The notes below the pieces were generated by a model. That model saw only the letters and a list, made by a program, of their open reading frames with translations. It was not told the origin of the DNA and did no database searches. Below, piece after piece: positions 8,901 to 18,417 of a DNA stretch of 64,000 bases. Location: contig JAPLGO010000012.1 in the NCBI GenBank assembly GCA_026390115.1, forward strand, positions 124,001 through 188,000, read 5' to 3'. How positions within the stretch are numbered: position 1 is the stretch's first letter; every line of letters starts with the position of its first letter. Origin of the DNA: Campylobacterales bacterium. GTDB lineage: Bacteria; Campylobacterota; Campylobacteria; Campylobacterales; Sulfurimonadaceae. The position numbers and the translations under genes are program-made.

Positions 8901-11900
8901 TGTAGCTGAGAGCTTTTACTTCCACTTTGTTTTTTAGTATCACACTTCTAAAGAAACTATCTTTTGCAGTTTTGCTTTTGTTGTTAAGAAAGAAGTCTAA
9001 AAAGTGAGCCGTCTCATGCGCCATCACTTCAACATCACTGTAGTTTTTCAAACGGATTGCACTGTCTTTTCTTTGGTAAACACCCAAAGCACTTTTACCT
9101 TTTATCTTCCCATCATAAAGTCTATTGCCTATAATATCACTCAAATAGACACGCAAACTATCTGCGTTTATAGGCTTATCAAGCGTAGGAAGTTTTATCT
9201 CATTTTTACCAAGTAAAATAGTACCGCTTAAAGGACGATTGGGAATACCACTTACCGAGTAGTTAGGAACATAATTTACTCCAGCCTCATCATATCCATT
9301 TGCACGAGCATAAGCATCTGCATTTTCTTGACTTTCTTGTTCTTTTTCTGTTAAAATTTCAGAATAAGAGGAGCGACTATTATCGTTCGGGTTCGATACA
9401 GACTTAGGTTTAATAGAATCTAATATCTGAACAACCTCTGCTTTTGCAGTTGTAGATGGAACTTTTCCTCTTATGTATAAAACTTTGCCCTCATTAATTT
9501 TATTTCTCAAATTACTTATTGTTCTTACTCCATTTGAACTTATTATCCACTCCCCTGTTTGATAGTCTTTTGCCACACTATAAAAATGTTTATGATTTGC
9601 ACCATCAACAAAAGATTTAAAGAATACTAATGCACCATCATGCAAAGCTACAATAGAAGGCATTTCAAGGGTAGGCTTAATCTTTGTAAAAAATCTATGT
9701 CTTTCTTGATTTACAAGCTTAGTTAATGTACCAGATTTTATAACAAGAGGAACATTAGTTTTAAACTCACTGCTAACTAAATAATCCTCATCTTTACTAT
9801 TTAATCCAAACTCTCTAAACCACTCATCCTCATTAAATTCTATCTTATTAAACTCTTTTAAGTTGTTTTCATCAAGTATAATATGCTCTAAATCAAGATT
9901 AGTTATGTTTGAATTTTTACCATATTGTATTTTTGACTTATCTACGAAATATCCAAGTTTTGCAGGTGGTACTTTCATATAACTATTAGAAAAATCAGCA
10001 TCTCCAGCATCTTCCATATAGCTCTCTATCTCAGCTTTGCTCTTGCCCTCACTCTTTAATATCTGTTCAAGCGTATAAGCCTCTTTTATTTTTTCAATAT
10101 CTACATTCTTTCCATCATTTGTAAACTCATCCGTTATGAACTTTGTCTCAGCCTCATGGTCTGCTTGTTGTGTTTTACGCTCATCTGCTTTGGCTTCTAT
10201 CTCCGATATTTCTAAATCTATGCCTTGTATGGTATTCTCATACTTTGCTTTTCTCTCAACTAAAGCTTGAATATGTTTCTCTAATTTCTCTTTTTTCTCC
10301 GCTTCATCTTTGATGCCCTCATACTTTGGAAAATTTTGAGGCATAAGATTTTCATTTATTCCTTTGATTGCATCATTATAGTTTTTGATTGAGCCTTGTT
10401 TTGTTTTGATATCAGCATCGAGCTTAGTGATAATGTTTTTAAGATTATTCGCATCTATAACGGCATTTTCAATTACTCTCTGCTTTCTAAGTCTCTCTCT
10501 CTCAAAAGGGTCACGCTCTAAATCTATGACGGCTTGATAAGGGTCTGTAGTGTTTGAGTTGTCTATCATGGAGACACCATCAACTACAACCAAGTCCTCA
10601 TTTTCAGAAAATTTATACATATCATTGAAGCCTCTTTTTTTCATAACAATGTCATAACTTCTTTTGTCAAATGTTCCAAGTTGAAAAAATTGGTGTACTC
10701 TCACTTCTGCATTTTCATTCCCTTGACGAACCCCACGATTTGAACGCTGTTCTATCTCATCAGGGCGGAAAGGAATATCAAGTTGATAGATGTCAGTTGT
10801 TTTTCTATTTAAGTCCACACCAACACCTAACTTGCTCGTATTTCCAATAATTACTTTGATTGTACCAGCGTTGTACATATCCATAATCTTATTGAGCATA
10901 TCAGGCTTGATAGAACTCTTTGATACTTTACCTGTAGTTGGATTTACAAAAGCAGCACCATTTACAAAAACTACTTCCGTATCAGAAAACAATCCAGTTG
11001 CTAATATTTTATCTCGCATCTCAGCATGGGTAGAGGTTACACTTCCATCGCTATTTTTTACAGAGAGTCTATCCAAGAAGATAATCTGTCCACTATTGCT
11101 ATTTTCTTTATATTGCTTTGTAAGCAACTCTATAGTTTTTAAAATTTTGTTATTCTCATAGGTCGCAATATCATTTTCTATCACATCAAAAAGCTCATCA
11201 GGAGTAAAGCTAGACTTACCTTTTGTTCCAACATCATAAAGTCTTAAATCAATACTTGCACTTCGTCCTGCACCCATAGCAACAAGAGCTATTTCAACAT
11301 TGCCAGAACTATCTAAGCCACTTTTTACCTTTTTTGCATCTTCCATCGCAGTTAAAATTCTGTGCTGCACATCTTGAAAAATCTTCTCTCCAGCCTTTGA
11401 GAGCTTGAGATAGTGCTGCACATCTACTTGTTTTGGTCGTGGAAGCTCAGGCATATCTTTAAAGCCTTTATAATCCACAAATCTATCAAGTATTTTTCCC
11501 ATCCAATCAAGGTTTTTCATACTTGCTAAAGCTTCTCTTTTTACTATCTTACCTGTAGAGTCTGTTGTTTCAAACTCCTCTATGTAATAAAAAGTATCTA
11601 CGAAATCTTTAGAAGAGATAATCCCGTATTCATTCAGTATGTTTTCGTCTAAATGCTGTAAAAGTGTATAGAGTTCAAGCGGTTTATTCGGTGTTGGTGT
11701 ACCTGTAAGCAAGATGACATTATTACCATTATTGTTTTTAGAAACATATTTGCTTTTAAATCTAAAGTCATAACTTCGCATACTGCCAAGCGTTGCACTG
11801 TTAGGTTCTTTACCCTCAGCTATATCTTTTGCATTTAGTGCATTTCCCTCTTTATCTGTATAGCTTATAACTACACTTGCTCCAAGTCCACCTTTGATGT

Positions 11901-14900
11901 CTCTACCGCCAAGCCCTATATTTTTATAATACTGTACTTCATCGGCAATCAATCCATCAAAGCCCATCTTCGCAAAATCAAACTCAACATCGCTACCGTA
12001 TGCTTGTTTAAGTCCATTTTTCAAAGCTCTTTTTTTAGCCTCTGCGGACACACCTTTTTTCTTACTTTTACTATCTTCGGCTTCGGCTTCTTCTACTGCT
12101 TGTATCTGTTCCACCAAATCATCTACAAACTCACTCATGACATTACTAGGAAGTCCAAACTTTTGGAACATAGTATCGCCTATGATTGTAAAATCATAAC
12201 GGTTATTGGCAAGGTCAAAAGCCATCTGCTCTTTTTCTTCACGGCTTAGTTGTGTCCACTCTTTTGCATTTCCTTTATTTACACCGCTTTTTACTTTTGG
12301 AAATTCAAAAACTGAAGCATTCTGGTAGAGTTCTTTTACACTGTTTTCCCATTGAGCAATAGTATTTACTGGAACAACAAAAAGAGGCTTTTTCATAACA
12401 CCTTGCTGTACAAGGTTCATAACCGCAACTATTGCCGTGATTGTCTTACCACCCCCTGGGGCAAAAGCCAAAACACCTTTTTTATTAAATACCAATTTTT
12501 CAGCACCTTGCATTTGATGCGATTGCATAGTAAAAGGTTTGCCTCTGAATGTTTTAGGAAGTTCACGCAAAAGTACACCTGTCATTTCAGGACGGACATA
12601 AAAGTTTGAGTTTTTATTATACTCATCTGTAAGTATCTCAGCCAAACCCTGTTTTTCTATGTATCGCATTACTTGCGGAACTAAAACCTCACTCAGTAGC
12701 TTTGTAGCTTCCATAGTTCTTTGGATATTCTCTTGGTCACTCTCATCTTTACCTTTTGGAGCAAGGGCTTTTTTATTTAAGTATCTATCATAAAGCTCAG
12801 ACTTAAATCTGTCTCCATCAAATACTTCAGGATGAACATAAAGTTCTCCGCCTCTCTCTGTACTGATTGCATTGCGGATGGCATTCGGTAACCAACTCTC
12901 TCCACCCTTAACTGTTATATTTTTAAAAGGTATTTGCGTAGGAACAATCGCTTTTAGCTTTTTATATTGTTCATTGTAATCGTTTATATCCATATTGTGA
13001 TATTTTCGCATCCCATCAAGCGTATCTAGTTTTGAATAAACATTTCCGCTGTAATACATAAAGTCTAGTTGGATCTCATTCACACCGCTTCTTAAAAAGC
13101 TACGATTACTTTCAAGCTCTTTTATCTCCTCAGCACTCAAAAACTTATACTCTCTTGAAGTATCTATAACAGCATCGCCAGTTGAATAGTAAAGTGCTTT
13201 TTCTATGAGAGGACTTTTTTCGTTTATCTCTAAATTTCCACTATCTTTAAATCTTGTTTGCTCTCCATAAATAGGAGCAGGATTAAAATCTTTATCAAAG
13301 TAACTCATATACTCTTTAAGTGCTATATCTAATCGATACTCTTTCATAAATCTTTTAAGAGCTATGTCATTATGTGGAGATTTCTCAAACTGTTGTTTAT
13401 AGTTTTGTATCTCTGTCAGTGCTTTATTTAACATAGCTTTATCTTCAAGACGAACGCCATCTTCTGTAAGCATTTTTATATTTTCAAGCAAAAGTGCTTT
13501 TTTTGTATTTTCCCCTTTTAATACTTTTCCAAACATCCCTTTTTGTTCTGAGTTTTCATACGAAAATACTTTATCAAAGAAAACAATTTTACCCTCATCA
13601 ACAATACTATGAGACTTCAAATTTTTATCTATAAATGATTTTACCTCTAACCCATTCTCTTTAGCATAAGCAAATACGGCTGTGTCATCATAAAACAAAC
13701 TCTGTTCTTTCATCTCTTTTTTAACAGCTTTATACGGCTCATAACTAATCTTAATATTCTCAAATTTAGGTTCGCCTTTTACTATCCATCCCTCTTTGCC
13801 CATCTTTGTTTTGTCTTTACCTACAACAACTTCATCGCCTAATAAATTCTCAGGATGCTGTATAAGATATTCATTCATAGCAAAACCGTCTTTATTGCCA
13901 ATGTTTACAAATTGATTGTTCACATCTTCTTGACGGCTCTTTACACCCTCTGGTCTTTTTTGTATAAAGATAATATCTATCATGGTATCTGTGTGAGCAT
14001 TTTTAGCTTGTGATTTTTCAGGAAGTCTAAAAGCTCCTAGGATATCGCCTCTATCCATCAAATACTTTCTAAGCTGTCTTGCAGTTGTAGTTCCGTCCAT
14101 CATGCCTGTACTTGTCATAAATGCAATAACACCATTCTCTTTTACTTTATCCATAGAGTGAGCGAAATAGAAGTTATGTATTGCTTTAAACGCAGGTTTG
14201 ATTGTCATAGCGTGTTCACGCATAAGCATCTCTGCGCTTGCAAAAGGAACATTAGAAATTACAAGGTCGTAATTTTTCCCTTGAAAAGTCTCATAGGTAT
14301 CTGCATAGAAGTTTTTGATTTGTGGATAAAGTCTTTTTGTGATTTCAATGTTTGTCATATCTATATCCACAACATCCCAAGAAGCATTTGGCATAAATCC
14401 TACGAAGTTACCGCTACCCACAGCAGGTTCTAAAATTTTATCCATAGGAACATCTGCATCTACTAAAGCTTTGTAGATTGATTGTACAGTTTCGTAGTTT
14501 GTGTAATGTTGATTTACTGAGTTTTCGTTTGCCTCTCCAAGTCCACCCTCTCCAGTATAGTGGCGAAGCACCTCACGGTCTGCCCCTGTTATCTCTTCAA
14601 TCGGCTTTTTAATTATTTCAAGTGCAGCATCATTGAACTTTTTACGCTGACCTTTTGTAAGGGTAACAGGAGACTTACCCTCTAGTGAATAGTTCTCAGT
14701 GCTATTTGGTTCATCAGATTTTGGTAATACTCCGTTCGCATCAGTTGATTGTTGCTCAGACTGTTGATTTTTGCCAGTGGTTTTGTATCCGTCCACTCCG
14801 ACATATCCATTGGATATTTCATCTTGAGTGCTTCCATTCGTACCAAGTCCGTCAGGTCGTCTATTGCCCTCTGATATTGGCTTGTCACTTCCTTGCTTTG

Positions 14901-17900
14901 TGCCTGTGTTAGATGTGCTTTGTTGGTTAGTTGGTACTCCAAGTTCGCCACTTGCTTTGTTAGCATCTCTACCGCTTCTATCATCTCTTGTGTTTGCATT
15001 GTCTTGTACCTCTAGTTTAATTATATCACTTTTATTGCCACGAGTGAATAAATCGTTTATTTCCGCTTCACTCATATATTTATCAGGATTATTTTTCATA
15101 TCCTCTTCTTCTGCGAGTGAAGCTTTTTCGGAGCGCATATCTTGCAATATTTCTATATAAGTAACATCTTCTTTTTTAATATTATAAGATGAAGACTCTT
15201 CTGGATTCTCAAGTATATATCTATCTGTAGCACCTCTTTTTTGAGATGATATAACAGTGTATCCACTCTCAAAAGCTGTATCTAAAAACTCTTTTCTACT
15301 CATAGACTTATTTTCAAAGTTTACTTTTTGATTTTCAAGACTTCTTATAATTCGCTCACTATCGGCTTTTGCTGTTTCTACTTCTCTTTGTTTATTTCTA
15401 TCTTGTAAAAACTGCGAATATTTCCCATAAAAAAAAGTATCAAGGGCTTCTATGGTTGCTTTTTTTGTAGTCCCAAACTTTATATCTCGTATTTGTTCTA
15501 TCGCTTTTTTATAGCTTTCAAATCCAGAACCATTCACAAATCTATCGTGAATCCTTTGCATATTTGCACTATCAAAATCTTGTAACATACTCTCTGCGGT
15601 AGTATAGAAATGGTTTTGATAAAACTCATCTGATTTTTTCATTCTCTCTTTTGCTTCATTATATTGCTTTGACTCTACACCGTACTCTTCTTCTTTTTGC
15701 TTGAGATATTGAGTATCCTCTCTCACTCTCTTTTGTTTGTAATTTGCAAATACTCTTCTTATATTATCATTTTCTTGCATGTTACTTAAAATTGTCCGTT
15801 CAGGAGTGACAAGAGTATCTAAGAAGTTATTATCATCTTTATGTAAATTAGTAAGTGTATGAATAATAATATCAGCATCAGCAGCATCTCTTTTAACAAG
15901 CTCTTGTTTTGTGTCCTCATTCCAATAAGTACCCATCAGGTCACTGCGTTGTTGTTCAGTGGCACTATCCCAATATGTTGAAAATGTTTTTTTTCTATCT
16001 TCAAACGAAATAGGATTCTGAGGAACAGGACTCCACTTATCTTTAATATCTTCGGCATGTGGAACTGCATCTAACTTGCTTTCAAGTCTATCGCTAAAAA
16101 CATCTTGCAAATCATAATCCATAAGAGAAGTATTATCAGCATCTATCGCTTTTAATTTATTATTCTCATCATTTTTAAAATTCTCATAATCTCCAAGATA
16201 GTACCCTTTTGCCATTTTTTCATTATTAACATTTCCACCTGTTATAGTATTGTCTTTCGGATTTTCTCTATAAAGCCAATACCCTCTTTTATCAGCTTTT
16301 ATTTTATATGCGTCTTGAATATTATTGCTTTGCATGAAGTTATCAATGTATGTTTGCAACTCATCTTTTGAAGTAATTGAACTTGCATTATCAGTTGTTA
16401 AGCTATCCTTAACAACTGCCTCTGGCTCAGGCTCTCCGATAATAGGCTTTTCGATTATAGGTGTCTGTGTTGCAACAGGTGTTTCCTCAAACCCTTTAGG
16501 TTTCAACGCTTCACTCAGTTGTAAAGGATTACTTGACAACTGTTCGGGATTTCCGAATAGTTCATTTTGTAACTCAGTAAATCCTACATCTATCGCATTG
16601 AGTCCGTTATTATCACTTACATTTAAACCGTTCTGTTTTGCACTCTTTACAACTTCCGCTTGTATCTCTATGTTGTTTACAGCTTCAATCGGTACTTCAT
16701 GCTCAGGATGGTTAATCACTAAGTTTTGAAACTCATCTTGAATGGTTTTTACTTTATCGTTCAGATTGTTTGAAAAGTTTATATATCCTGCATCATCAGT
16801 GGTTGCTACTAATCCGCTTCCCATCATCTGCTTGTTGTACACATCTTGTATGTAGGCATCACGAGCTTTTTCTTTCTCAGCTTCAAAAGTATCTAGTTTT
16901 TGATTATTCATAGCTGTTTGCCCACCGCCTATGAGTCCACCCATAGCAAAACCACCAACACCACCAGCTACCATAGACTCAGCGACACCATCCATAAGGG
17001 CTTGTTTTTCATTTGCGTGTTGTTGCACAGCTAAGTTTCCACCTACTTGTTCTGCACCACTTTGTAAAACTTCTTGCCCTAACTCTTCTGCACCAGTTGT
17101 TAAAGCCTCTTGCCCTATACCTTTTCGTACCAACTCACTTGCTTCTTTTTTTGCACCTGCAAATAAAGGAGACATCACATAGCCAAAAGGAGCAGAGAGA
17201 AGTGTTGTAGTGACAAAATCATACATAGCAGCATCTCCGCCTGTTGCTTTTGCGATAGCTTGTTTTGCTAATTTCTCATCTCCTAGCTTTTTAAACATTG
17301 CACGGTACTCAGGATGTTGCATCAAATCATCATGTTTCATTCCCATAACTTTTTCTTCTGTTTGCACACCTTGTATTGGTGCGGCAGTTATTCCTTCTCC
17401 TAAACCATACCCAGCAGCAGCAGCTAGTTTTTCCCCGATAGACGGTATGAGAGTAAAGCCTTTTGCTAACATTCCACCGATACCCATTCCAAGACCCATA
17501 GCAGGGATTGATTCAGCAGACATTAACCCAACTTTTGCAGGGTTTGCGACAATATTTGCAAGTGTATCAGACACGCTAATATCTCCTTTATCATCACGCA
17601 CAGTAAAGTTTTCTTTTTGAGCTTTTAGTGCTTCAGGAGATAATCCATCTTTCCAATATTGCTTTGCTTCCTTACCTGTATCTCGTACCGCAGTTCCATA
17701 CTTTGTAAGTCCATCACTCCCTATTGCATCTCCAGCATGTTCTAAAGCCCAACCAGCACCCTCGTAAATTCCAGCCGCACCACTCGCAAGTGCATCTCCA
17801 TAATCAGATAGTTGTGTTTGAGGGGTAAATGTTTTTTTATTTTGTTCAACTGTAGCTAAGTCTTGCTCAAGCGGAGAAAGCATTTTTGCAGGTTCATTGT

Positions 17901-18336
17901 TAAATATTTCAGCTGGAGTTTGTTGTGCAGGTTTAAATTCTCTCGTAGCTGTTACATCATCGCTTTTGATAGTTCCTAAAGTATCTACAGGAAAAGGATT
18001 TGTAGGCTTAGTTATATTTACCACAGGCTCACTCACTAAAGGATGTTTTACTGTTGGCTCTGTAGCAGTTTTAAGAAATGCCTCTTGAAGTGTACTTACT
18101 ATACCTTGTCGAATATCCTCTTGAACAACTTTTGCTTTATCAAAAGTATCGCTCACATCAAAATCAAGCTGTGAATTTACAAAGTTTGCTTTAATAGCGG
18201 ATTGTTTAGTTGCATCAAGTTTAGCAAATTCTTCATCTGCCATCTCTTTATCAAAATAGTTATGTGCAATAGATTGTTTTTTTGTTAAATCTAGGTCTTG
18301 GAATTCTTTATCTAAAAAAATATCTAGCTGTTTCAA
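5980..18336 (-). CDS. Giant polyvalent phage protein: methyltransferase, SNF2 helicase, zincin, LPD38-like membrane region
   Basis: 4118 residues, a quarter of the phage genome. In order: helical N-terminus; a glycine/alanine-rich amphipathic stretch (about 250-480) suited to membrane insertion; disordered Ser/Asn/Gln linker (about 1110-1220); N6-adenine-type methyltransferase (EPAVGSGNF near 1300, SNVPF in place of NPPF); SF2/SNF2 helicase (Walker A APGGGKT near 1960, DEVQ near 2130, TGTPTP near 2215, QRSNRGVRQG near 2535); coiled coil; zincin HETAHFLDFF near 3105 with downstream EGFAEF; C-terminal LPD38-like region with membrane helices. The methylase-helicase pair resembles P1 DarB, a head protein injected to block restriction, so a packaged and ejected defence-evasion protein is likely. 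Starts at TTG with AAAGG inside an inverted repeat. Confidence 0.85.
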   Translation of the reverse strand: MKQLDIFLDKEFQDLDLTKKQSIAHNYFDKEMADEEFAKLDATKQSAIKANFVNSQLDFDVSDTFDKAKVVQEDIRQGIVSTLQEAFLKTATEPTVKHPLVSEPVVNITKPTNPFPVDTLGTIKSDDVTATREFKPAQQTPAEIFNNEPAKMLSPLEQDLATVEQNKKTFTPQTQLSDYGDALASGAAGIYEGAGWALEHAGDAIGSDGLTKYGTAVRDTGKEAKQYWKDGLSPEALKAQKENFTVRDDKGDISVSDTLANIVANPAKVGLMSAESIPAMGLGMGIGGMLAKGFTLIPSIGEKLAAAAGYGLGEGITAAPIQGVQTEEKVMGMKHDDLMQHPEYRAMFKKLGDEKLAKQAIAKATGGDAAMYDFVTTTLLSAPFGYVMSPLFAGAKKEASELVRKGIGQEALTTGAEELGQEVLQSGAEQVGGNLAVQQHANEKQALMDGVAESMVAGGVGGFAMGGLIGGGQTAMNNQKLDTFEAEKEKARDAYIQDVYNKQMMGSGLVATTDDAGYINFSNNLNDKVKTIQDEFQNLVINHPEHEVPIEAVNNIEIQAEVVKSAKQNGLNVSDNNGLNAIDVGFTELQNELFGNPEQLSSNPLQLSEALKPKGFEETPVATQTPIIEKPIIGEPEPEAVVKDSLTTDNASSITSKDELQTYIDNFMQSNNIQDAYKIKADKRGYWLYRENPKDNTITGGNVNNEKMAKGYYLGDYENFKNDENNKLKAIDADNTSLMDYDLQDVFSDRLESKLDAVPHAEDIKDKWSPVPQNPISFEDRKKTFSTYWDSATEQQRSDLMGTYWNEDTKQELVKRDAADADIIIHTLTNLHKDDNNFLDTLVTPERTILSNMQENDNIRRVFANYKQKRVREDTQYLKQKEEEYGVESKQYNEAKERMKKSDEFYQNHFYTTAESMLQDFDSANMQRIHDRFVNGSGFESYKKAIEQIRDIKFGTTKKATIEALDTFFYGKYSQFLQDRNKQREVETAKADSERIIRSLENQKVNFENKSMSRKEFLDTAFESGYTVISSQKRGATDRYILENPEESSSYNIKKEDVTYIEILQDMRSEKASLAEEEDMKNNPDKYMSEAEINDLFTRGNKSDIIKLEVQDNANTRDDRSGRDANKASGELGVPTNQQSTSNTGTKQGSDKPISEGNRRPDGLGTNGSTQDEISNGYVGVDGYKTTGKNQQSEQQSTDANGVLPKSDEPNSTENYSLEGKSPVTLTKGQRKKFNDAALEIIKKPIEEITGADREVLRHYTGEGGLGEANENSVNQHYTNYETVQSIYKALVDADVPMDKILEPAVGSGNFVGFMPNASWDVVDIDMTNIEITKRLYPQIKNFYADTYETFQGKNYDLVISNVPFASAEMLMREHAMTIKPAFKAIHNFYFAHSMDKVKENGVIAFMTSTGMMDGTTTARQLRKYLMDRGDILGAFRLPEKSQAKNAHTDTMIDIIFIQKRPEGVKSRQEDVNNQFVNIGNKDGFAMNEYLIQHPENLLGDEVVVGKDKTKMGKEGWIVKGEPKFENIKISYEPYKAVKKEMKEQSLFYDDTAVFAYAKENGLEVKSFIDKNLKSHSIVDEGKIVFFDKVFSYENSEQKGMFGKVLKGENTKKALLLENIKMLTEDGVRLEDKAMLNKALTEIQNYKQQFEKSPHNDIALKRFMKEYRLDIALKEYMSYFDKDFNPAPIYGEQTRFKDSGNLEINEKSPLIEKALYYSTGDAVIDTSREYKFLSAEEIKELESNRSFLRSGVNEIQLDFMYYSGNVYSKLDTLDGMRKYHNMDINDYNEQYKKLKAIVPTQIPFKNITVKGGESWLPNAIRNAISTERGGELYVHPEVFDGDRFKSELYDRYLNKKALAPKGKDESDQENIQRTMEATKLLSEVLVPQVMRYIEKQGLAEILTDEYNKNSNFYVRPEMTGVLLRELPKTFRGKPFTMQSHQMQGAEKLVFNKKGVLAFAPGGGKTITAIVAVMNLVQQGVMKKPLFVVPVNTIAQWENSVKELYQNASVFEFPKVKSGVNKGNAKEWTQLSREEKEQMAFDLANNRYDFTIIGDTMFQKFGLPSNVMSEFVDDLVEQIQAVEEAEAEDSKSKKKGVSAEAKKRALKNGLKQAYGSDVEFDFAKMGFDGLIADEVQYYKNIGLGGRDIKGGLGASVVISYTDKEGNALNAKDIAEGKEPNSATLGSMRSYDFRFKSKYVSKNNNGNNVILLTGTPTPNKPLELYTLLQHLDENILNEYGIISSKDFVDTFYYIEEFETTDSTGKIVKREALASMKNLDWMGKILDRFVDYKGFKDMPELPRPKQVDVQHYLKLSKAGEKIFQDVQHRILTAMEDAKKVKSGLDSSGNVEIALVAMGAGRSASIDLRLYDVGTKGKSSFTPDELFDVIENDIATYENNKILKTIELLTKQYKENSNSGQIIFLDRLSVKNSDGSVTSTHAEMRDKILATGLFSDTEVVFVNGAAFVNPTTGKVSKSSIKPDMLNKIMDMYNAGTIKVIIGNTSKLGVGVDLNRKTTDIYQLDIPFRPDEIEQRSNRGVRQGNENAEVRVHQFFQLGTFDKRSYDIVMKKRGFNDMYKFSENEDLVVVDGVSMIDNSNTTDPYQAVIDLERDPFERERLRKQRVIENAVIDANNLKNIITKLDADIKTKQGSIKNYNDAIKGINENLMPQNFPKYEGIKDEAEKKEKLEKHIQALVERKAKYENTIQGIDLEISEIEAKADERKTQQADHEAETKFITDEFTNDGKNVDIEKIKEAYTLEQILKSEGKSKAEIESYMEDAGDADFSNSYMKVPPAKLGYFVDKSKIQYGKNSNITNLDLEHIILDENNLKEFNKIEFNEDEWFREFGLNSKDEDYLVSSEFKTNVPLVIKSGTLTKLVNQERHRFFTKIKPTLEMPSIVALHDGALVFFKSFVDGANHKHFYSVAKDYQTGEWIISSNGVRTISNLRNKINEGKVLYIRGKVPSTTAKAEVVQILDSIKPKSVSNPNDNSRSSYSEILTEKEQESQENADAYARANGYDEAGVNYVPNYSVSGIPNRPLSGTILLGKNEIKLPTLDKPINADSLRVYLSDIIGNRLYDGKIKGKSALGVYQRKDSAIRLKNYSDVEVMAHETAHFLDFFLNNKSKTAKDSFFRSVILKNKVEVKALSYTTDPKKVLSEGFAEFIRLWLTNYNTLTLVAPTMVKDFEARLAKDKNLQSKMEMLQTGMHQFYYQGADAGLRSKQGGELNATAKKLARGQKEIGKDIRQSAIDKIHSIKRIEAEILGDNPKDAMDSAYKILQLAEHASSIMHTAMHFGIPTVTQSGDLTYSGKALNDIFAPATKVSEERVRLLSDYLVAMRADELMGQGRENLITKDEIKAGLALAQKYPEFEAIFNEYQTFNDGMLDFYVAMNLITSSQKENFQEMNKNYVPFHRVTESVQNGVVPPAKIGQRLTGGTHSLGNIMENIINGLESNIKQALISRGKSVFFKMLDDSGMGGVFATKVSAENKLVKSDIAQQAKKVAQLMAELGVTVAKDGMIFSGSIDADVIVDVNEIEQNLLDNPSALEFWTHGHKPTSQTGYIETVIIDDKKVYFEVHDAGLVDSLTSFSGANYNSLVQGLMIAKNIMTWNITNNPLFYLTNFVRDTTSASVLSKNKFIPIITSVVGMYHFIMKTPTFKAFMASGGGYGTRRTTLGGDVDSMAMLEVNRGLEVVSKLLAGMAYGADIFEYGTRVGDFALAQKAGKSYMQSSFEANDVSTDFTIKGSNRTWTGFLATVPFMKAGINGIDKTAKRIFSLNGEMKLSNSLKFKNQLGELQGHKLKLYIMGGLIATASLALWIRNRDDDRYKRLTKDQKLMYWHFFIGDTHIKIPRPFDIGFAFATVPEIVADGIYTKHGEDAVKDFIWGVKTMFSVGNVSGLFQPILNHAMNTNWKGSPILPTYLDNLDDKGDQYLNATPLMYKEFGKKTGISPILTQHYVDGYLGLTAKMVEHFTEGMLWNSKDWGERPFSQNPAEFLTYRFKGKEQDSTTKYSEKYYELMQKAGAVKNSFESKKQKAFLDKGQDIKNYMNNQEKGAYVQLSKLMSHYNKTLTEAKNSVEHISYSKDLSKSEKEKKINEIYTKKTEGFKTATEAIEKELKKFEDK
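14682..14999 (-). CDS. Possible overprinted gene inside the giant gene's disordered linker
   Basis: 105 codons on the same strand as the giant gene but in another frame. The product (MQTQEMIEAVEMLTKQVANL...) has normal composition and a coiled-coil heptad pattern, while the overlapping giant-protein stretch is low-complexity and rich in N, S, T, G and Q. A Shine-Dalgarno AGAGG lies 9 nt before the ATG. This could be a real nested gene, or chance; only expression or conservation can decide. Confidence 0.35.
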   Translation of the reverse strand: MQTQEMIEAVEMLTKQVANLEYQLTNKAHLTQAQSKEVTSQYQRAIDDLTDLVRMEALKMKYPMDMSEWTDTKPLAKINSLSNNQLMRTEYYQNLMNQIALRTIH

Positions 18337-18339
18337 GGG

Positions 18340-18365
18340 AAGCCTTTATTGTTATATAAAGGCTT
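18340..18365 (-). promoter_or_regulatory. Inverted repeat enclosing the ribosome site of the giant gene
   Basis: AAGCCTTTAT (18340-18349) and ATAAAGGCTT (18356-18365) form a perfect 10-bp dyad with a 6-nt loop. On the mRNA the second arm contains AAAGG, the only Shine-Dalgarno for the TTG at 18336. It would occlude the ribosome if transcribed whole; it could also be a DNA operator near the start site. Confidence 0.55.
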
Positions 18366-18386
18366 ATAATAGCAAATCAAAAAGAG

Positions 18387-18408
18387 TTAAGTGGTATCTC
18401 AATTTGGT
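18387..18408 (-). promoter_or_regulatory. Phage late box, copy 1 (giant gene)
   Basis: 22-bp element reading ACCAAATTGAGATACCACTT plus AA in the direction of transcription, 51 bp before the giant gene start, with a -10-like TATTAT 15 bp downstream. Same element as at 25274, 33766 (one mismatch) and 42993. Confidence 0.75.
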
Positions 18409-18417
18409 ATGGTTAGT

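Noticed and set aside
5980-18336. N4-type virion RNA polymerase as identity of the giant protein
   Set aside because: No polymerase motifs seen; methyltransferase, SNF2 helicase and zincin motifs are clear.
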